Notes: a model not told the origin generated them from the letters alone. A stretch of 64,000 nt of DNA from PALSA-612 sp963776735 (GCA_963776735.1 CAVZNV010000005.1:10000-73999), one strand, 5' to 3'. Shown: positions 34,529 through 43,131, numbered from the stretch's first letter. Made by a program: numbers and translations.

Positions 34529-35809
34529 GTGGCCGCCGCGGCCTGCTTCGAGGAGCTCCACCCGCCGCTGACGCGGGACCAGGTGCTCGCCGAAGCCGAC
34601 CGTTGTCTCGAATGCGGCAGGGCGCACGCCCCCGCGCCCTGCCTCGTCTCCTGTCCTGCCGGTGTCGACGTCCCGCGCTTCGTCGCGGAGCTTGCCGACG
34701 ACGACCCGGGCGCCGCCGCGCGCACGATCTTCGCCGAGAACGTCCTCGGCGGCACCTGCGCGCGCGTGTGCCCGACGGAGGTTCTGTGCCAGCGCGACTG
34801 CGTGCTCGTCCACGACGGACGGCCGCCGATCGACATCGCCGCGCTGCAGCGCTACGCGACCGAGTGGGCGTTCGCGAACGGCGTTCCGCTGCGCGAGCCG
34901 GCCCCCGCGAACGGCCGCTCCGTCGCCGTCGTCGGCGCCGGGCCGGCCGGGCTCGCCGCCGCCGGCGAGCTCGCCGCGCGCGGCTACGCCGTCACCGTCT
35001 ACGACGAGCGCGAGGAGATCGGCGGACTGGTCCGTTACGCGATCGCGCCCTACCGCCAGTCGAACGAGCCGCTGCCGAACGAACGGCTGTCACTCGAACG
35101 CCTCGGCGTCGTCTTCCGGCTCGGAACGCGAGTCGATGGCGCGACGCTGAACACGATCCGGGACGAGGCCGACGCGGTCGTGCTCGCCGTCGGGATGGGC
35201 GCCGACGTCGACGTCGCGTACGACGGCGACGATCTCGACGGCGTCTGGGAGTCGCTGCCCTTCATCGAGCGCCTGAAGGACGGCGACCCCGCGCAGGTGG
35301 GCGAGCGCGTAGCGGTGATCGGCGGCGGCAACACGGCGATCGACGTCGCGGTCGAGGCCAAGCGCCTCGGCGCCGACGTGTCGCTCCTCCTCTACCGGCG
35401 CACCGAGCACGAGATGCCCGCCTACGAGCACGAGGTCGAGCTGGCGCGGCAGGAAGGCGTCGAGATCAAGTTCCTCGTCAGCCCGATCGGGTTCGTCGGC
35501 AACGGCCACGTGGAAGGTGTCCGCTGCGCGGAGATGCGGCTCGGCGAGCCTGACGCCAGCGGCCGCCGCCGGCCCGAAGCGGTGCCGGGCAGCGAGTTCG
35601 TCATCCCCGTCGACACGGTGGTCAAGGCGATCGGCCAGCGGCCGCGCGACGAGTTCCGCGCGCTGCTCGAGTCGGTCGGCGAGGACGGCCGCACCTCCGA
35701 TCCGAGAGTCTTCGCCGCCGGTGACGCGATCAACGGCGGCGCAAGCGTCGTCCAGGCGGTTGGCGAGTCCAAGCGCGCAGTCACTGCACTCGAAGAGGCG
35801 CTGCGATGA
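34529..35809 (+). CDS. GltD-like NAD(P)-binding flavoprotein with N-terminal [4Fe-4S] domain
   Basis: A 426-residue protein of the glutamate synthase small-subunit / dihydropyrimidine dehydrogenase N-domain family. Two cysteine-rich [4Fe-4S] motifs (about 25-95, CLECGRAHAPAPCLVSCPAG and CARVCPTEVLCQRDC) precede an FAD-binding VAVVGAGPAGLAAAGELAA and an NAD(P)-binding VAVIGGGNTAIDVAVEAKR. It overlaps the next subunit by four bases. No large glutamate synthase subunit is near, so I infer it links the 2-oxoacid:ferredoxin oxidoreductase to NAD(P)H. GTG 34529 is the only start that opens at the domain. Confidence 0.88.
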   Translation: MAAAACFEELHPPLTRDQVLAEADRCLECGRAHAPAPCLVSCPAGVDVPRFVAELADDDPGAAARTIFAENVLGGTCARVCPTEVLCQRDCVLVHDGRPPIDIAALQRYATEWAFANGVPLREPAPANGRSVAVVGAGPAGLAAAGELAARGYAVTVYDEREEIGGLVRYAIAPYRQSNEPLPNERLSLERLGVVFRLGTRVDGATLNTIRDEADAVVLAVGMGADVDVAYDGDDLDGVWESLPFIERLKDGDPAQVGERVAVIGGGNTAIDVAVEAKRLGADVSLLLYRRTEHEMPAYEHEVELARQEGVEIKFLVSPIGFVGNGHVEGVRCAEMRLGEPDASGRRRPEAVPGSEFVIPVDTVVKAIGQRPRDEFRALLESVGEDGRTSDPRVFAAGDAINGGASVVQAVGESKRAVTALEEALR

Positions 35810-36345
35810 GCGCCGCGCTGACCGAGATCCGCTGGCACGCGCGCGCCGGCCAGGGCGCGAAGACGGCGTCGCAGCTGCTCGCGCTCTCGTTGCTGCGCGC
35901 AGGCAAGAGCGTGCAGGCGTTCCCCGAGTACGGGCCCGAGCGCCGCGGAGCGCCGCTGCGCGCGTTCACGCGCGTGTCAGACCGCCCGATCCGCCGCCAC
36001 GACACGATCGAGGAGCCCGACCTCGTCGTCGTCCTCGAACCGACCCTCGTCCACGAGATCGACGTCGCCGAGGGCCTCGACCCGGACGGGCTCGTGCTCG
36101 TCAACGCCGAGGAGGCTCCGCCCGAGCTCGCCGGTGTGCCGGTTCGCTGCGTGCCCGCGACGCGACTCGCGGGCGAGCAAGGCTCGGGCTTCGTCAATCT
36201 CGTGATGGTCGGCGCCGCAGGTGCCGCGCTCGGCGAGCCGGCGCTGGACGAGCTCCAGGACGCCGCCGTCGACCTGCTCGGCCGCAAGGCCGGCGCGGAG
36301 GCCGTCCGCAACGCGGTCGCGGAGGGATACCGATGGCACGCCTGA
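35806..36345 (+). CDS. 2-oxoacid:acceptor oxidoreductase, gamma subunit
   Basis: A 179-residue subunit with the family start EIRWHARAGQGAKTASQLLA, EYGPERRGAPLRAF and ATRLAGEQGSGFVN. It takes part in CoA-dependent oxidation of pyruvate or another 2-oxoacid. It overlaps the flavoprotein upstream (ATGA) and the delta subunit downstream by 13 bases. Confidence 0.92.
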   Translation: MSAALTEIRWHARAGQGAKTASQLLALSLLRAGKSVQAFPEYGPERRGAPLRAFTRVSDRPIRRHDTIEEPDLVVVLEPTLVHEIDVAEGLDPDGLVLVNAEEAPPELAGVPVRCVPATRLAGEQGSGFVNLVMVGAAGAALGEPALDELQDAAVDLLGRKAGAEAVRNAVAEGYRWHA

Positions 36346-36614
36346 GCACGTGGCAGGAGCTGCCTGCAGGCGGTGCCGTCGTCGCCGCCGAGGTCGAGCA
36401 GCCGCGCACCGGCGGCTGGCGCACCGGGCTCCGGCCGGAGGTCGAGTTCGCGAAGTGCGTCGACTGCCTGCTCTGCTGGCTCTACTGCCCGGACTCGGCC
36501 ATCGCGCTCGACGGCGAGGCGTTCGCCGGCTTCGACTACGACCACTGCAAGGGCTGCGAGATCTGCGCCGAGGTCTGCCCCACCGGCGCCATCGAGATGG
36601 TGACGGAGTCATGA
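36333..36614 (+). CDS. 2-oxoacid:acceptor oxidoreductase, delta (ferredoxin) subunit
   Basis: A 93-residue two-[4Fe-4S] ferredoxin subunit with cysteines at 42, 45, 48, 52 and 72, 75, 78, 82 (KCVDCLLCWLYCPDSAI and HCKGCEICAEVCPTGAI). It carries electrons from the TPP site to the external acceptor. ATG 36333 follows a GGAGGG site within the gamma gene, and the stop overlaps the alpha subunit start. Confidence 0.93.
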   Translation: MARLSTWQELPAGGAVVAAEVEQPRTGGWRTGLRPEVEFAKCVDCLLCWLYCPDSAIALDGEAFAGFDYDHCKGCEICAEVCPTGAIEMVTES

Positions 36615-37930
36615 CTTCAGCATCGAGTCGCAGCGAATCGCCGCCGGAGCCGGGCTTTGCCCGGCGGGAGGCTCACGCACGGGAGGCGACGCCGGAACAT
36701 GCGTCCGCATTCGCCGGCTCCGCTTCGACCGGAACGACCAGCGACGCTCGGAAGGAGGGGGCTCGTGGGGGAACCAGGGGTTTCCCCACGCTTCTCACAG
36801 GGGGAGAAGCCGTCGCGCACGCGATGCGGCAGATCGACCCGGACGTCTTCCCGGTCTACCCGATCACGCCGCAGACGCCGATCATCCAGACCTTCGCGAA
36901 GTTCGTCGCGGACGGCCGCGCGCACGCCGAGCTCGTCAACGTCGAGTCCGAACACTCGGCGATGAGCGCCGCGATCGGGTCCGCGCTCGCGGGCGCGCGC
37001 ACGATGACGGCCACGTCCTCGCAAGGCCTGGCGCTGATGGCCGAGGTCGTCTACATCGCGGCCTCGATGCGCGCGCCGATCGTGATGGCGCTCGGCAACC
37101 GGGCGCTCTCCGGGCCGATCAACATCCACTGCGACCACTCCGATTCGATGCTGATCCGCGACTCCGGCGTGATCCAGCTCTTCGCCGAGAACGCGCAGGA
37201 AGCCTACGACCTGACCGTCCTCGCGCCGCGCCTGGCGGAGCACCTGGACGTGCTCCTACCCGTGCTGGTCTGCCTGGACGGCTTCACGATCACCCATTCG
37301 GCCGAGCCCGTCGAGCTGCTCGCGGACGCCGACGTCGCCGCATTCGTCGGGGACTACTCCCTCCCGCACCCTGTCCTCGACGTCGCACACCCGACGACGC
37401 AGGGGCCGTTCGCGATGCCGGACTACTACTACGAGTTCCGGCGCCAGCAGGCGGCTGCGATCGAAGCCGCCCTGCCGGTGCTCGACGGGCTGGCCGAGGA
37501 GTTCGCGCTCCTGTCCGGCCGCTCCTACGGGTCGGTCGAGGCGTACCGCGTCGAGGACGCGGAGCGCGTCGTCGTCGCGCTCGGCTCGACCGCCGGCAAC
37601 GTGAAGGACGTCGTCGACGAGCTGCGCGACGAGGGCGAGGCGGTCGGCGTCCTGAAGATCGTCTCCTATCGGCCCTTCCCTGCGCCGCTCGTGCGCGAGC
37701 TGCTCGCCGACGCGCGCTCCGTGATCGTGCTCGACCGGGCCGACTCGCCGGGCGGCGCGCCGCCGCTCCACGCCGAGCTCGCCGCTGCGCTGTACGGCAG
37801 CGGCGCGGAACTCCACGGCCACGTCTACGGACTCGGCGGCCGCGACCTGCATCCCGGGGACGTCCGCGCGATCTTCGGCGGCGCCTCTCCTGCCCACGTC
37901 GGAGTGCGAGGTGAGCCGTGTCCCGTCTGA
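36611..37930 (+). CDS. 2-oxoacid:acceptor oxidoreductase, alpha subunit, with unusual N-terminal extension
   Basis: A 439-residue subunit. The conserved part starts at FPTLLTGGEAVAHAM (about residue 58) and holds the pyrimidine-binding domain (PVYPITPQTPIIQ, VNVESEHSAMSAAIG, TATSSQGLALM) and a transketolase C-like domain. The first 57 residues are Ala/Ser/Gly/Arg/Glu-rich and unlike the family. Their DNA contains two hairpins (36649-36665 and 36764-36790), suggesting an inserted repeat. ATG 36611 is kept as the start because it overlaps the delta subunit stop in the usual ATGA fashion and no start codon with a good site lies nearer to residue 58. The four subunits match pyruvate or related oxidoreductases; the substrate is not decided. 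Confidence 0.88.
   Translation: MTSASSRSESPPEPGFARREAHAREATPEHASAFAGSASTGTTSDARKEGARGGTRGFPTLLTGGEAVAHAMRQIDPDVFPVYPITPQTPIIQTFAKFVADGRAHAELVNVESEHSAMSAAIGSALAGARTMTATSSQGLALMAEVVYIAASMRAPIVMALGNRALSGPINIHCDHSDSMLIRDSGVIQLFAENAQEAYDLTVLAPRLAEHLDVLLPVLVCLDGFTITHSAEPVELLADADVAAFVGDYSLPHPVLDVAHPTTQGPFAMPDYYYEFRRQQAAAIEAALPVLDGLAEEFALLSGRSYGSVEAYRVEDAERVVVALGSTAGNVKDVVDELRDEGEAVGVLKIVSYRPFPAPLVRELLADARSVIVLDRADSPGGAPPLHAELAAALYGSGAELHGHVYGLGGRDLHPGDVRAIFGGASPAHVGVRGEPCPV
36640..36790 (+). repeat. putative palindromic repeat inserted in frame at the 5' end of the alpha subunit gene
   Basis: This stretch encodes the atypical N-terminal extension. It has a perfect 7-bp hairpin with TTT loop at 36649-36665 (GCCGGGC / GCCCGGC), a second hairpin at 36764-36790 (CGTGGGG / CCCCACG around GAACCAGGGGTTT), and partial similarity of the first hairpin region to the core of the MITE-like copies at 44499 and 54039. 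Borders are approximate, and a second copy was not found in the window. Confidence 0.4.
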
Positions 37931-38871
37931 AGACCATCGTCCGCAACCAGAAGGGCGTCCCTCCCCTGCGCGGCGGCCACTCGCTCTGCCAGGGCTGCGG
38001 GATCCCGACCGTCGTCCGCACCGTGCTCGGCACGATCGAGCAACCGACGGTCGTCGTGAACGCGACCGGCTGCCTCGAGGTCGCGACGACCCGCTACCCG
38101 ACGACCGCCTGGAACGTCCCCTGGCTCCACGTCGCGTTCGAGAACGCGGCCGCGGTCGCGAGCGGCGTCGAGAGCGCGCAGCGGGCGCTCCGCCGCCGGC
38201 ATGCACTGCCGGCAGGCGAGGAGGTCGCCGTCGTGGTGTTCGCGGGCGACGGCGGCACGTACGACATCGGCCTGCAGGCGCTCTCCGGCGCGCTCGAGCG
38301 CGGCCACCGCTTCCTCTTCTGCTGCTACGACAACGAGGCGTACATGAACACGGGCATCCAGCGCTCCGGCGCGACGCCGTTCGGCGCCTCGACCACGACC
38401 AGCCCGGCCGGGCTCGACAGCTTCGGCAAGGCGCAGCGGCGGAAGGACATGACCGCGATCGCCGTGGCCCATCACGTCCCCTACGTCGCGCAGGCGACCG
38501 CAGGCCACTGGTACGACCTGAGCCGAAAGGTCGAGCTCGCCGTCACCGCAGACGGGCCTGCGTTCCTGAACGTGCTCACCGACTGCCCGCTCGGCTGGGG
38601 CCACGAGCCACGGCTCACGCAGCAGGTGCTGCGCACGGCGGTCGACACGAACTTCTGGCCGCTCTACGAGGTGGCCGACGGGAGCTATCACCTGAGCCAC
38701 GCGCCCGAGCGGAAGCTGCCGATCGAGGACTGGCTCGGCATGCAGCAGCGCTTCGCGCATCTGCTCAAGCCGGAGAACGCCGGGCTCGTCGAGCGCATCC
38801 AGCAGCAGGTCGACGAGGACTGGGACGCGCTCGCCGAGCTCTGCGGGCTCGACGAGCGCGTCGCCGTCTAG
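37918..38871 (+). CDS. 2-oxoacid:acceptor oxidoreductase, beta subunit (TPP-binding)
   Basis: A 317-residue subunit with cysteine ligands GHSLCQGCGIP (24 and 27) and VNATGCLEV for a [4Fe-4S] cluster, and the thiamine diphosphate motif from AGDGGTYDIGLQALSGA to CYDNEAYMNTG. GTG 37918 overlaps the alpha subunit by 13 bases. It completes a gamma-delta-alpha-beta order, as in archaeal and clostridial four-subunit pyruvate oxidoreductases. It is followed by a convergent gene 12 bases on. Confidence 0.93.
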   Translation: MSRLKTIVRNQKGVPPLRGGHSLCQGCGIPTVVRTVLGTIEQPTVVVNATGCLEVATTRYPTTAWNVPWLHVAFENAAAVASGVESAQRALRRRHALPAGEEVAVVVFAGDGGTYDIGLQALSGALERGHRFLFCCYDNEAYMNTGIQRSGATPFGASTTTSPAGLDSFGKAQRRKDMTAIAVAHHVPYVAQATAGHWYDLSRKVELAVTADGPAFLNVLTDCPLGWGHEPRLTQQVLRTAVDTNFWPLYEVADGSYHLSHAPERKLPIEDWLGMQQRFAHLLKPENAGLVERIQQQVDEDWDALAELCGLDERVAV

Positions 38872-38882
38872 GAGGGAAGGCG

Positions 38883-38904
38883 CCTACGCGGCAGACGCCG
38901 TAGG
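38883..38904. terminator. possible hairpin at the convergent gene ends
   Basis: CCTACG and CGTAGG form a 6-bp stem around a 10-base loop, just after the beta subunit stop. It overlaps the last codons of the convergent gene at 38884, which limits its value. Confidence 0.35.
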
Positions 38905-39435
38905 GGCTTCCGCTGCCTTGACCTGCTCCTCGGCCTCCGCCTGCGTCAGCAGGCCGATGGCGACGAGGTCGAACGGGCTGATGAAGCCGTCCGCGATCCG
39001 GAAGCCGTTCGCCCGCGCGACCGCGTCGCGGAGCCCCACGGCCCAGTGGTGCTCGATCAGCAGCAGCGCCGCGGCGGAGTCGTTCGGGATCTCCCCGATG
39101 ACGTCCCAGGCGTTCTCCTCGTCGAAGACCTGGACGCCCTGGTCGGCGGCGACCTCCGCGCCGGCGGCTGCGCCGAGCTCCGCGCCTTCCTCGCCGTCCA
39201 TGCCCAGGCCGACGAGCGCGCCGACCTTGCTGCCGAGCTCGATCGCCTCGTCCTGCGTCAGGTTGCTCAGGTGCGCGACCTCGATCTCGCCGTTCGCGTC
39301 CTTGTGCACAGCGAGCGCGTCGATCACGCGAACCATGTCGCTCTGCCGCAGCTTCTCGAGCTCCGCGATGACCTCGCCGTGGAACTCGGGGTGCGCGAAG
39401 CCGAGCACGATGAGCTGAACCGGTCCGATTGCCAT
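38884..39435 (-). CDS. DUF6325/DUF1269-like protein
   Basis: A 183-residue soluble acidic protein. The N-terminal fold (VQLIVLGFAHPEFHGEVIAEL, VIDALAVHKDANGEIEVAH), a Gly/Ala-rich middle (GALVGLGMDGEEGAELGAA) and LLLIEHHWAVGLRDAV match the family of small actinobacterial proteins of unknown function often induced in stress. The C-terminus (FDLVAIGLLTQAEAEEQ) resembles short SHOCT-type tails. A GAAGGAGAG site precedes ATG 39435. One of the 18-nt palindromes lies about 58 bases upstream. Confidence 0.75.
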   Translation of the reverse strand: MAIGPVQLIVLGFAHPEFHGEVIAELEKLRQSDMVRVIDALAVHKDANGEIEVAHLSNLTQDEAIELGSKVGALVGLGMDGEEGAELGAAAGAEVAADQGVQVFDEENAWDVIGEIPNDSAAALLLIEHHWAVGLRDAVARANGFRIADGFISPFDLVAIGLLTQAEAEEQVKAAEAPTASAA

Positions 39436-39492
39436 TCGTCTCTCCTTCGTCGAGTTGTAGCCCCGACGATGCCGCGCGCGCGCGGCCGGGGC

Positions 39493-39510
39493 ATCGCCCG
39501 AATCGGATGA
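39493..39510 (-). promoter_or_regulatory. 18-nt palindrome, divergent member
   Basis: ATCGCCCGAATCGGATGA fits the spaced pattern TCRYCC-N5-GGRTGA seen seven more times between 44.7 and 56.6 kb. It lies between the RDD gene stop and the start of the gene at 39435. Its half sites pair only partly, so it is the weakest member. Confidence 0.3.
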
Positions 39511-39520
39511 AGGGACCGGG

Positions 39521-40516
39521 CTACGGATCGAAGACGACGACCGTGCCGGCCATGAAGTCCTGCAGCCCGCGCTTGCGGCTGTCGAACACGACCGGGACGA
39601 ACCCTGCGAAGCACGGGATGATCGCGAGCACGAGACCGACGAGCCGGATCAGCGAGCGCCACACGGGCGGCGGCTCCGCGCCGTGCAGGACGCGCAGCCT
39701 GAAGATCCGCATGCCCGGCGTCTGGCCCGCCGTGCTCCAGAAGAGGACGAAGTAGGCGACGAGCACGATCAGCCAGCCGAAGCCGGCGATCAGCCCGACC
39801 ACCCACTGCGGCCGCAGCGTGCCGATCATCCCGGAGACGAGGCCGATCATCGCGCCCGTGAGCAGGAAGACGAGGTGCGCGAGCAGGACGTCCGTGACGA
39901 GCGCGATGCCGCGCGTGGCGAGCCCGCCGTATTTCCCTTCCTGGCCGTGCCGGACGGCGAGCGCGTCGTCGAACCGCTGTGCCCGCGTCCTGAGCGCCGC
40001 AGCGATCTCGCCGCCGAACGACGTGGTCTGGTGCATGAGTGCCTGGCGAACCTCGTCGCTCGACAGGACGCTCTTCAGCGAGTTCCGGAACGCCTCGCTG
40101 TGGACGAGCTGGTCGGCGAGCTGCTTCGTCTGCTCGCTCTCGATCGCGCCCGAGATCGCCTGCTGGAGCGCCGGGTTGGGGAGCGCGCGCCGGACCGCCT
40201 CCTGCAATTCGGCCGAGTCGAGCGACGGCCCGGCTTCCTCTGCCTTCGCGTGCAGCGCCTCGGAGACGACGCGCTCGACGACGCGGTGCTCGACGATCGA
40301 GCGGCCGACCGCCTCCGGCAGCGGTCCCGCCATGACGCCGTCGATCGCGCGCTCGGCCTCGTCGGCCAGCGCGTCCCGTCCCTGCCGTGCGACCGCGCGA
40401 GCCGGCCGCAGCGCGAACCGCTCCGTGGCGGCCCCGGCGCGGCCGAGGATCCCTCCCAGCCGGCCCGACTCGTCGTCAGGCTCGTCGCTCGCCGGGGTCT
40501 GCGGCTCGTCCGTCAT
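39521..40516 (-). CDS. RDD-family membrane protein
   Basis: A 331-residue protein. The N-terminal 190 residues are charged and helical with no membrane segment (ERVVSEALHAKAEEAG, LADQLVHSEAFRNSLKSVLSS). The C-terminal part is an RDD domain with four helices (YGGLATRGIALVTDVLLAHLVF, WSTAGQTPGMRIFRLRVLHG). RDD proteins are membrane proteins of mostly unknown transport function. The long soluble N-terminal domain is not typical of short RDD proteins. It is transcribed alone, divergent from the gene at 40606. Confidence 0.85.
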   Translation of the reverse strand: MTDEPQTPASDEPDDESGRLGGILGRAGAATERFALRPARAVARQGRDALADEAERAIDGVMAGPLPEAVGRSIVEHRVVERVVSEALHAKAEEAGPSLDSAELQEAVRRALPNPALQQAISGAIESEQTKQLADQLVHSEAFRNSLKSVLSSDEVRQALMHQTTSFGGEIAAALRTRAQRFDDALAVRHGQEGKYGGLATRGIALVTDVLLAHLVFLLTGAMIGLVSGMIGTLRPQWVVGLIAGFGWLIVLVAYFVLFWSTAGQTPGMRIFRLRVLHGAEPPPVWRSLIRLVGLVLAIIPCFAGFVPVVFDSRKRGLQDFMAGTVVVFDP

Positions 40517-40605
40517 GCGTGCCGGAGCCTAGACGGACTGCGGGCTCGGCGCCGTCGTCCCGATCGGACGACGCGGCCACGGCCCATCCGCGAGATCATC
40601 GAGAC

Positions 40606-40881
40606 ATGAGCAATCCCAAGGAGTTCACCGAGTCCGACGCGCGGCGGTACGGCGAGGAGATCGGCATCGACTGGAACACCTCGCCTTTCGACGTCGACCA
40701 GCTCCGCCGGGGCATGAACGTCGAGCTCGAACACGGTTTGCACGACCTGCGGACGAACGTCACGGACGACGACCCGCACGTCACTGCGAAGATCGCCCTC
40801 GCCCACCTGGACGAGTTCCCGGACTACTACACCCGGCTCGAGCGGATGGAGCGAGAGGCGGAAGCCGAAGCCCGGCCCTAG
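40606..40881 (+). CDS. DUF5661-like small protein
   Basis: A 91-residue acidic cytoplasmic protein (KEFTESDARRYGEEIGIDW, VDQLRRGMNVELEHGLHD, KIALAHLDEFPDYYTRLERME) that matches the DUF5661 family, found widely in bacteria without known role. It begins at ATG 40606, divergent from the RDD gene, and its last four bases overlap the convergent PPK2 gene. Confidence 0.85.
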   Translation: MSNPKEFTESDARRYGEEIGIDWNTSPFDVDQLRRGMNVELEHGLHDLRTNVTDDDPHVTAKIALAHLDEFPDYYTRLERMEREAEAEARP

Positions 40882-41789
40882 TCGGTCGGCGTGGGCGCCT
40901 GCGCCTCGAGCACGGCTTTCATGCGGGCGAACTCGGCCTTGGCCGCGTCGTCGAACGTCGGCCACTGCGGGTCGATGTCCATCAGCTCGCGCACGATCAC
41001 GGAGGCGGCCGCGATCCGCGCGAGCCACTTGTGGTCGCCCGGGATCACGTACCACGGCGCCCAGTCCGTACTCGTGTGTGAGAGCATCTCCGAGAAGGCC
41101 CGCTGGTACTCGTCCCAGTGGTCGCGCTCGGCGACGTCGCCCGGCTGGAATTTCCAGTTCTTCGCCGGGTCTTCCAGCCGCTCGAGGAAGCGGACGCGCT
41201 GCTCCTCCTTCGAGATGTTGAGGAAGAGCTTGACGACACGGAAGCCGCTCTCGACGAGGTGCCGCTCCCAGTCGTTGATCGACCGGTAGCGGCTCTGCCA
41301 GAGGTGGTCGCCGGCCGCGTCGGGCGGCAGCTTCTGCTTCGCGAGGAACTCCGGGTGCACGCGGACGACGAGCACTTCCTCGTAGTGCGAGCGGTTGAAG
41401 ATCCCGATCTCGCCTCGTGCCGGGAGCCGCTGCTCGCAGCGCCAGAGGAAGTCGTGGGAGAGCTCCTCGTCGGACGGTGCCTTGAAGCTGTGCACCGTCA
41501 CGCCCTGCGGGTTCACGCCCCTCGTCACGTGGGCGATCGTCCCGTCCTTCCCACCGGCGTCGATCGCCTGCAGGACGACGAGCAAGCCGTGAGTGCCCTG
41601 CGCCGCGAGCCGCGCCTGGTACTCGGCGAGCAGCTCGACGCCGCGCTCGAGCACCTCCGTCGCGTCTTGCTTGTGCACGAACCCGGCCTTGCCGCCCGGG
41701 TCGAAGTCCCTCGCCAGCTCGACCTTCCGCCCGGGCTCGACCCGCAAGGGCCGCACGAGCTCCTCGATCTGCTTCCGCTCGTCGATCAA
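40878..41789 (-). CDS. polyphosphate kinase 2 family protein
   Basis: A 303-residue PPK2 enzyme that transfers phosphate between polyphosphate and nucleotides. It has the Walker A segment LQAIDAGGKDGTIAHV (about 74-89), FLWRCEQRLPARGEIGIFNRSHYEEVLVVRV and the lid-region FLNISKEEQRVRFLERLEDP. Length and motifs fit class I or III short PPK2 proteins acting on (d)ADP or AMP. The start is TTG 41789, which overlaps the ion channel stop, so the two are coupled. Confidence 0.93.
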   Translation of the reverse strand: MIDERKQIEELVRPLRVEPGRKVELARDFDPGGKAGFVHKQDATEVLERGVELLAEYQARLAAQGTHGLLVVLQAIDAGGKDGTIAHVTRGVNPQGVTVHSFKAPSDEELSHDFLWRCEQRLPARGEIGIFNRSHYEEVLVVRVHPEFLAKQKLPPDAAGDHLWQSRYRSINDWERHLVESGFRVVKLFLNISKEEQRVRFLERLEDPAKNWKFQPGDVAERDHWDEYQRAFSEMLSHTSTDWAPWYVIPGDHKWLARIAAASVIVRELMDIDPQWPTFDDAAKAEFARMKAVLEAQAPTPTD

Positions 41790-42514
41790 CCGCGCGGCTT
41801 CCGCTCCCGCCGCTGACCCATTCGCGTCACGAGCACGGCGACGACGGTGACCAGGTAGATCTGTCCGAGGAGAGCCTCGGTGACGGCCAGCGTGTGTCCG
41901 AGGTTGCCCCTGGGCGTGTAATCGCCGTAGCCCAGCGTCGCCAGCGTGACGTAGCTGAAGTAGAGCCGCAGCGATCTCGTCCCGTCCATGCCCTGCGCGA
42001 AGAACGGCCCGGAGCCGGCAGCCGCGACGACGCCGTACAGGAACAGGAAGATCATCCCGAGCAGGACGTAGATGCAGATCGCGCCGATGATGGACTGGGC
42101 GTTCACCTCGTCCTGGTCGATCACGCTGAGCGCGATCACGAACGCGATCACGAACGTCAGGAGGCCGGAGATCCCGGCGACCGTGGCCGTCAGCGTCGTT
42201 CCCGTCCAGACGAGGTTGAGCGCCGCGGCGAGGACTGCGATCACGAGAAACGCCACGCTCATTCGCGAGGTGGCCGCGGCGACGCCGGAGGTCCAGAAGG
42301 CGGAGACCAGCGTCACGCTCTGGAGCAGGACGAGGACGCTCGCGGTCCAGCGCGCATCGGGGGCCGTTGCGATGAAGACGAACGAGACGACGATCAGCGC
42401 AAGCACGACGCCGTGGCTGTGGCTCGCGCGGCGGCGAAGCATCCTCGTGCGCAGCGGACCAAGAGGCTTCTCGACCTCGATCGTTCCTTCCGGCTGACGC
42501 ACGTCTCCCGCCAT
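41786..42514 (-). CDS. ion channel family protein (two-pore-type selectivity filter)
   Basis: A 242-residue integral membrane protein with six or so helices. The last two flank a pore loop with the potassium selectivity motif TLGYGDYTP. The N-terminal 45 residues are cytoplasmic and charged. ATG 42514 is chosen; the longer upstream frame overlaps the divergent lipoprotein and carries no domain. It probably conducts K+ and is coupled to the PPK2 gene. Confidence 0.88.
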   Translation of the reverse strand: MAGDVRQPEGTIEVEKPLGPLRTRMLRRRASHSHGVVLALIVVSFVFIATAPDARWTASVLVLLQSVTLVSAFWTSGVAAATSRMSVAFLVIAVLAAALNLVWTGTTLTATVAGISGLLTFVIAFVIALSVIDQDEVNAQSIIGAICIYVLLGMIFLFLYGVVAAAGSGPFFAQGMDGTRSLRLYFSYVTLATLGYGDYTPRGNLGHTLAVTEALLGQIYLVTVVAVLVTRMGQRRERKPRG

Positions 42515-42532
42515 CGTGCGAGAGTCTGACGT

Positions 42533-43102
42533 ATGGGAAGAACCCTGTTCGTGGTGGTCGGCTTGGCGGCCGTGCTCGGTCTCGCCGCCGGGTGCGGTTC
42601 GAGCGGCAGCTCCGAAGGGACTCTGCAGACGACGACGATCACGCCGGCAGCGGCTTTCGCCGAGGGTCTCTGCTCGGCGGCGTCGACCTACAAGCACTCG
42701 GTGAAGACAGCCACCTCCTCGCTCAAGGGCGGCAAGCCGACCAAGGGCGACGTCAAGGGAGCGGTCGACGACCTCACCGCCGCGACGCAGAAGCTCGTCA
42801 CGGACCTGAAGGCGCTCGACGCGCCGACCACCTCCGATGGCCAGAAGGCGAAGCAGGCGGTCTCGGGACTCGCGACGGAGCTCCAGAACGACCTCCAGGC
42901 GATCAAGGCGTCGCTCCAGGCGATCTCCTCGGTCGCCGACATCCCGAGCGTCGCAACCACGGTCTCGGCGACGCTCCAGGCCGCCCAGAGCGAGATCACA
43001 GCGGCGGTCGCCCAGCTGCAGGCGCTCGACCCGAAGAGCGAGCTGCAGCAGGCGTTTCAGAGCTCCGGCGCCTGCAAGTCTCTGTCATCCTCGTCGGGCT
43101 GA
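42533..43102 (+). CDS. lipoprotein of unknown function
   Basis: A 189-residue exported lipoprotein with signal peptide and lipobox ending in Cys21 (GLAAGCGSSG). The mature part is helical, rich in Lys, Ala, Thr and Ser (LTAATQKLVTDLKALDAP, LATELQNDLQAIKASLQAI) and probably forms a helical bundle. A second cysteine pair is at the start of the helix region and near the end. It is divergent from the ion channel with 18 bases between. No family name is secure. Confidence 0.78.
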   Translation: MGRTLFVVVGLAAVLGLAAGCGSSGSSEGTLQTTTITPAAAFAEGLCSAASTYKHSVKTATSSLKGGKPTKGDVKGAVDDLTAATQKLVTDLKALDAPTTSDGQKAKQAVSGLATELQNDLQAIKASLQAISSVADIPSVATTVSATLQAAQSEITAAVAQLQALDPKSELQQAFQSSGACKSLSSSSG

Positions 43103-43131
43103 GCCGCACGACCGAACCCGCGAACCTCTCC

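Noticed and set aside
34529..35809. Glutamate synthase small subunit proper
   Set aside because: No large subunit is near and the gene overlaps 2-oxoacid oxidoreductase genes, so a role in that complex is more likely.
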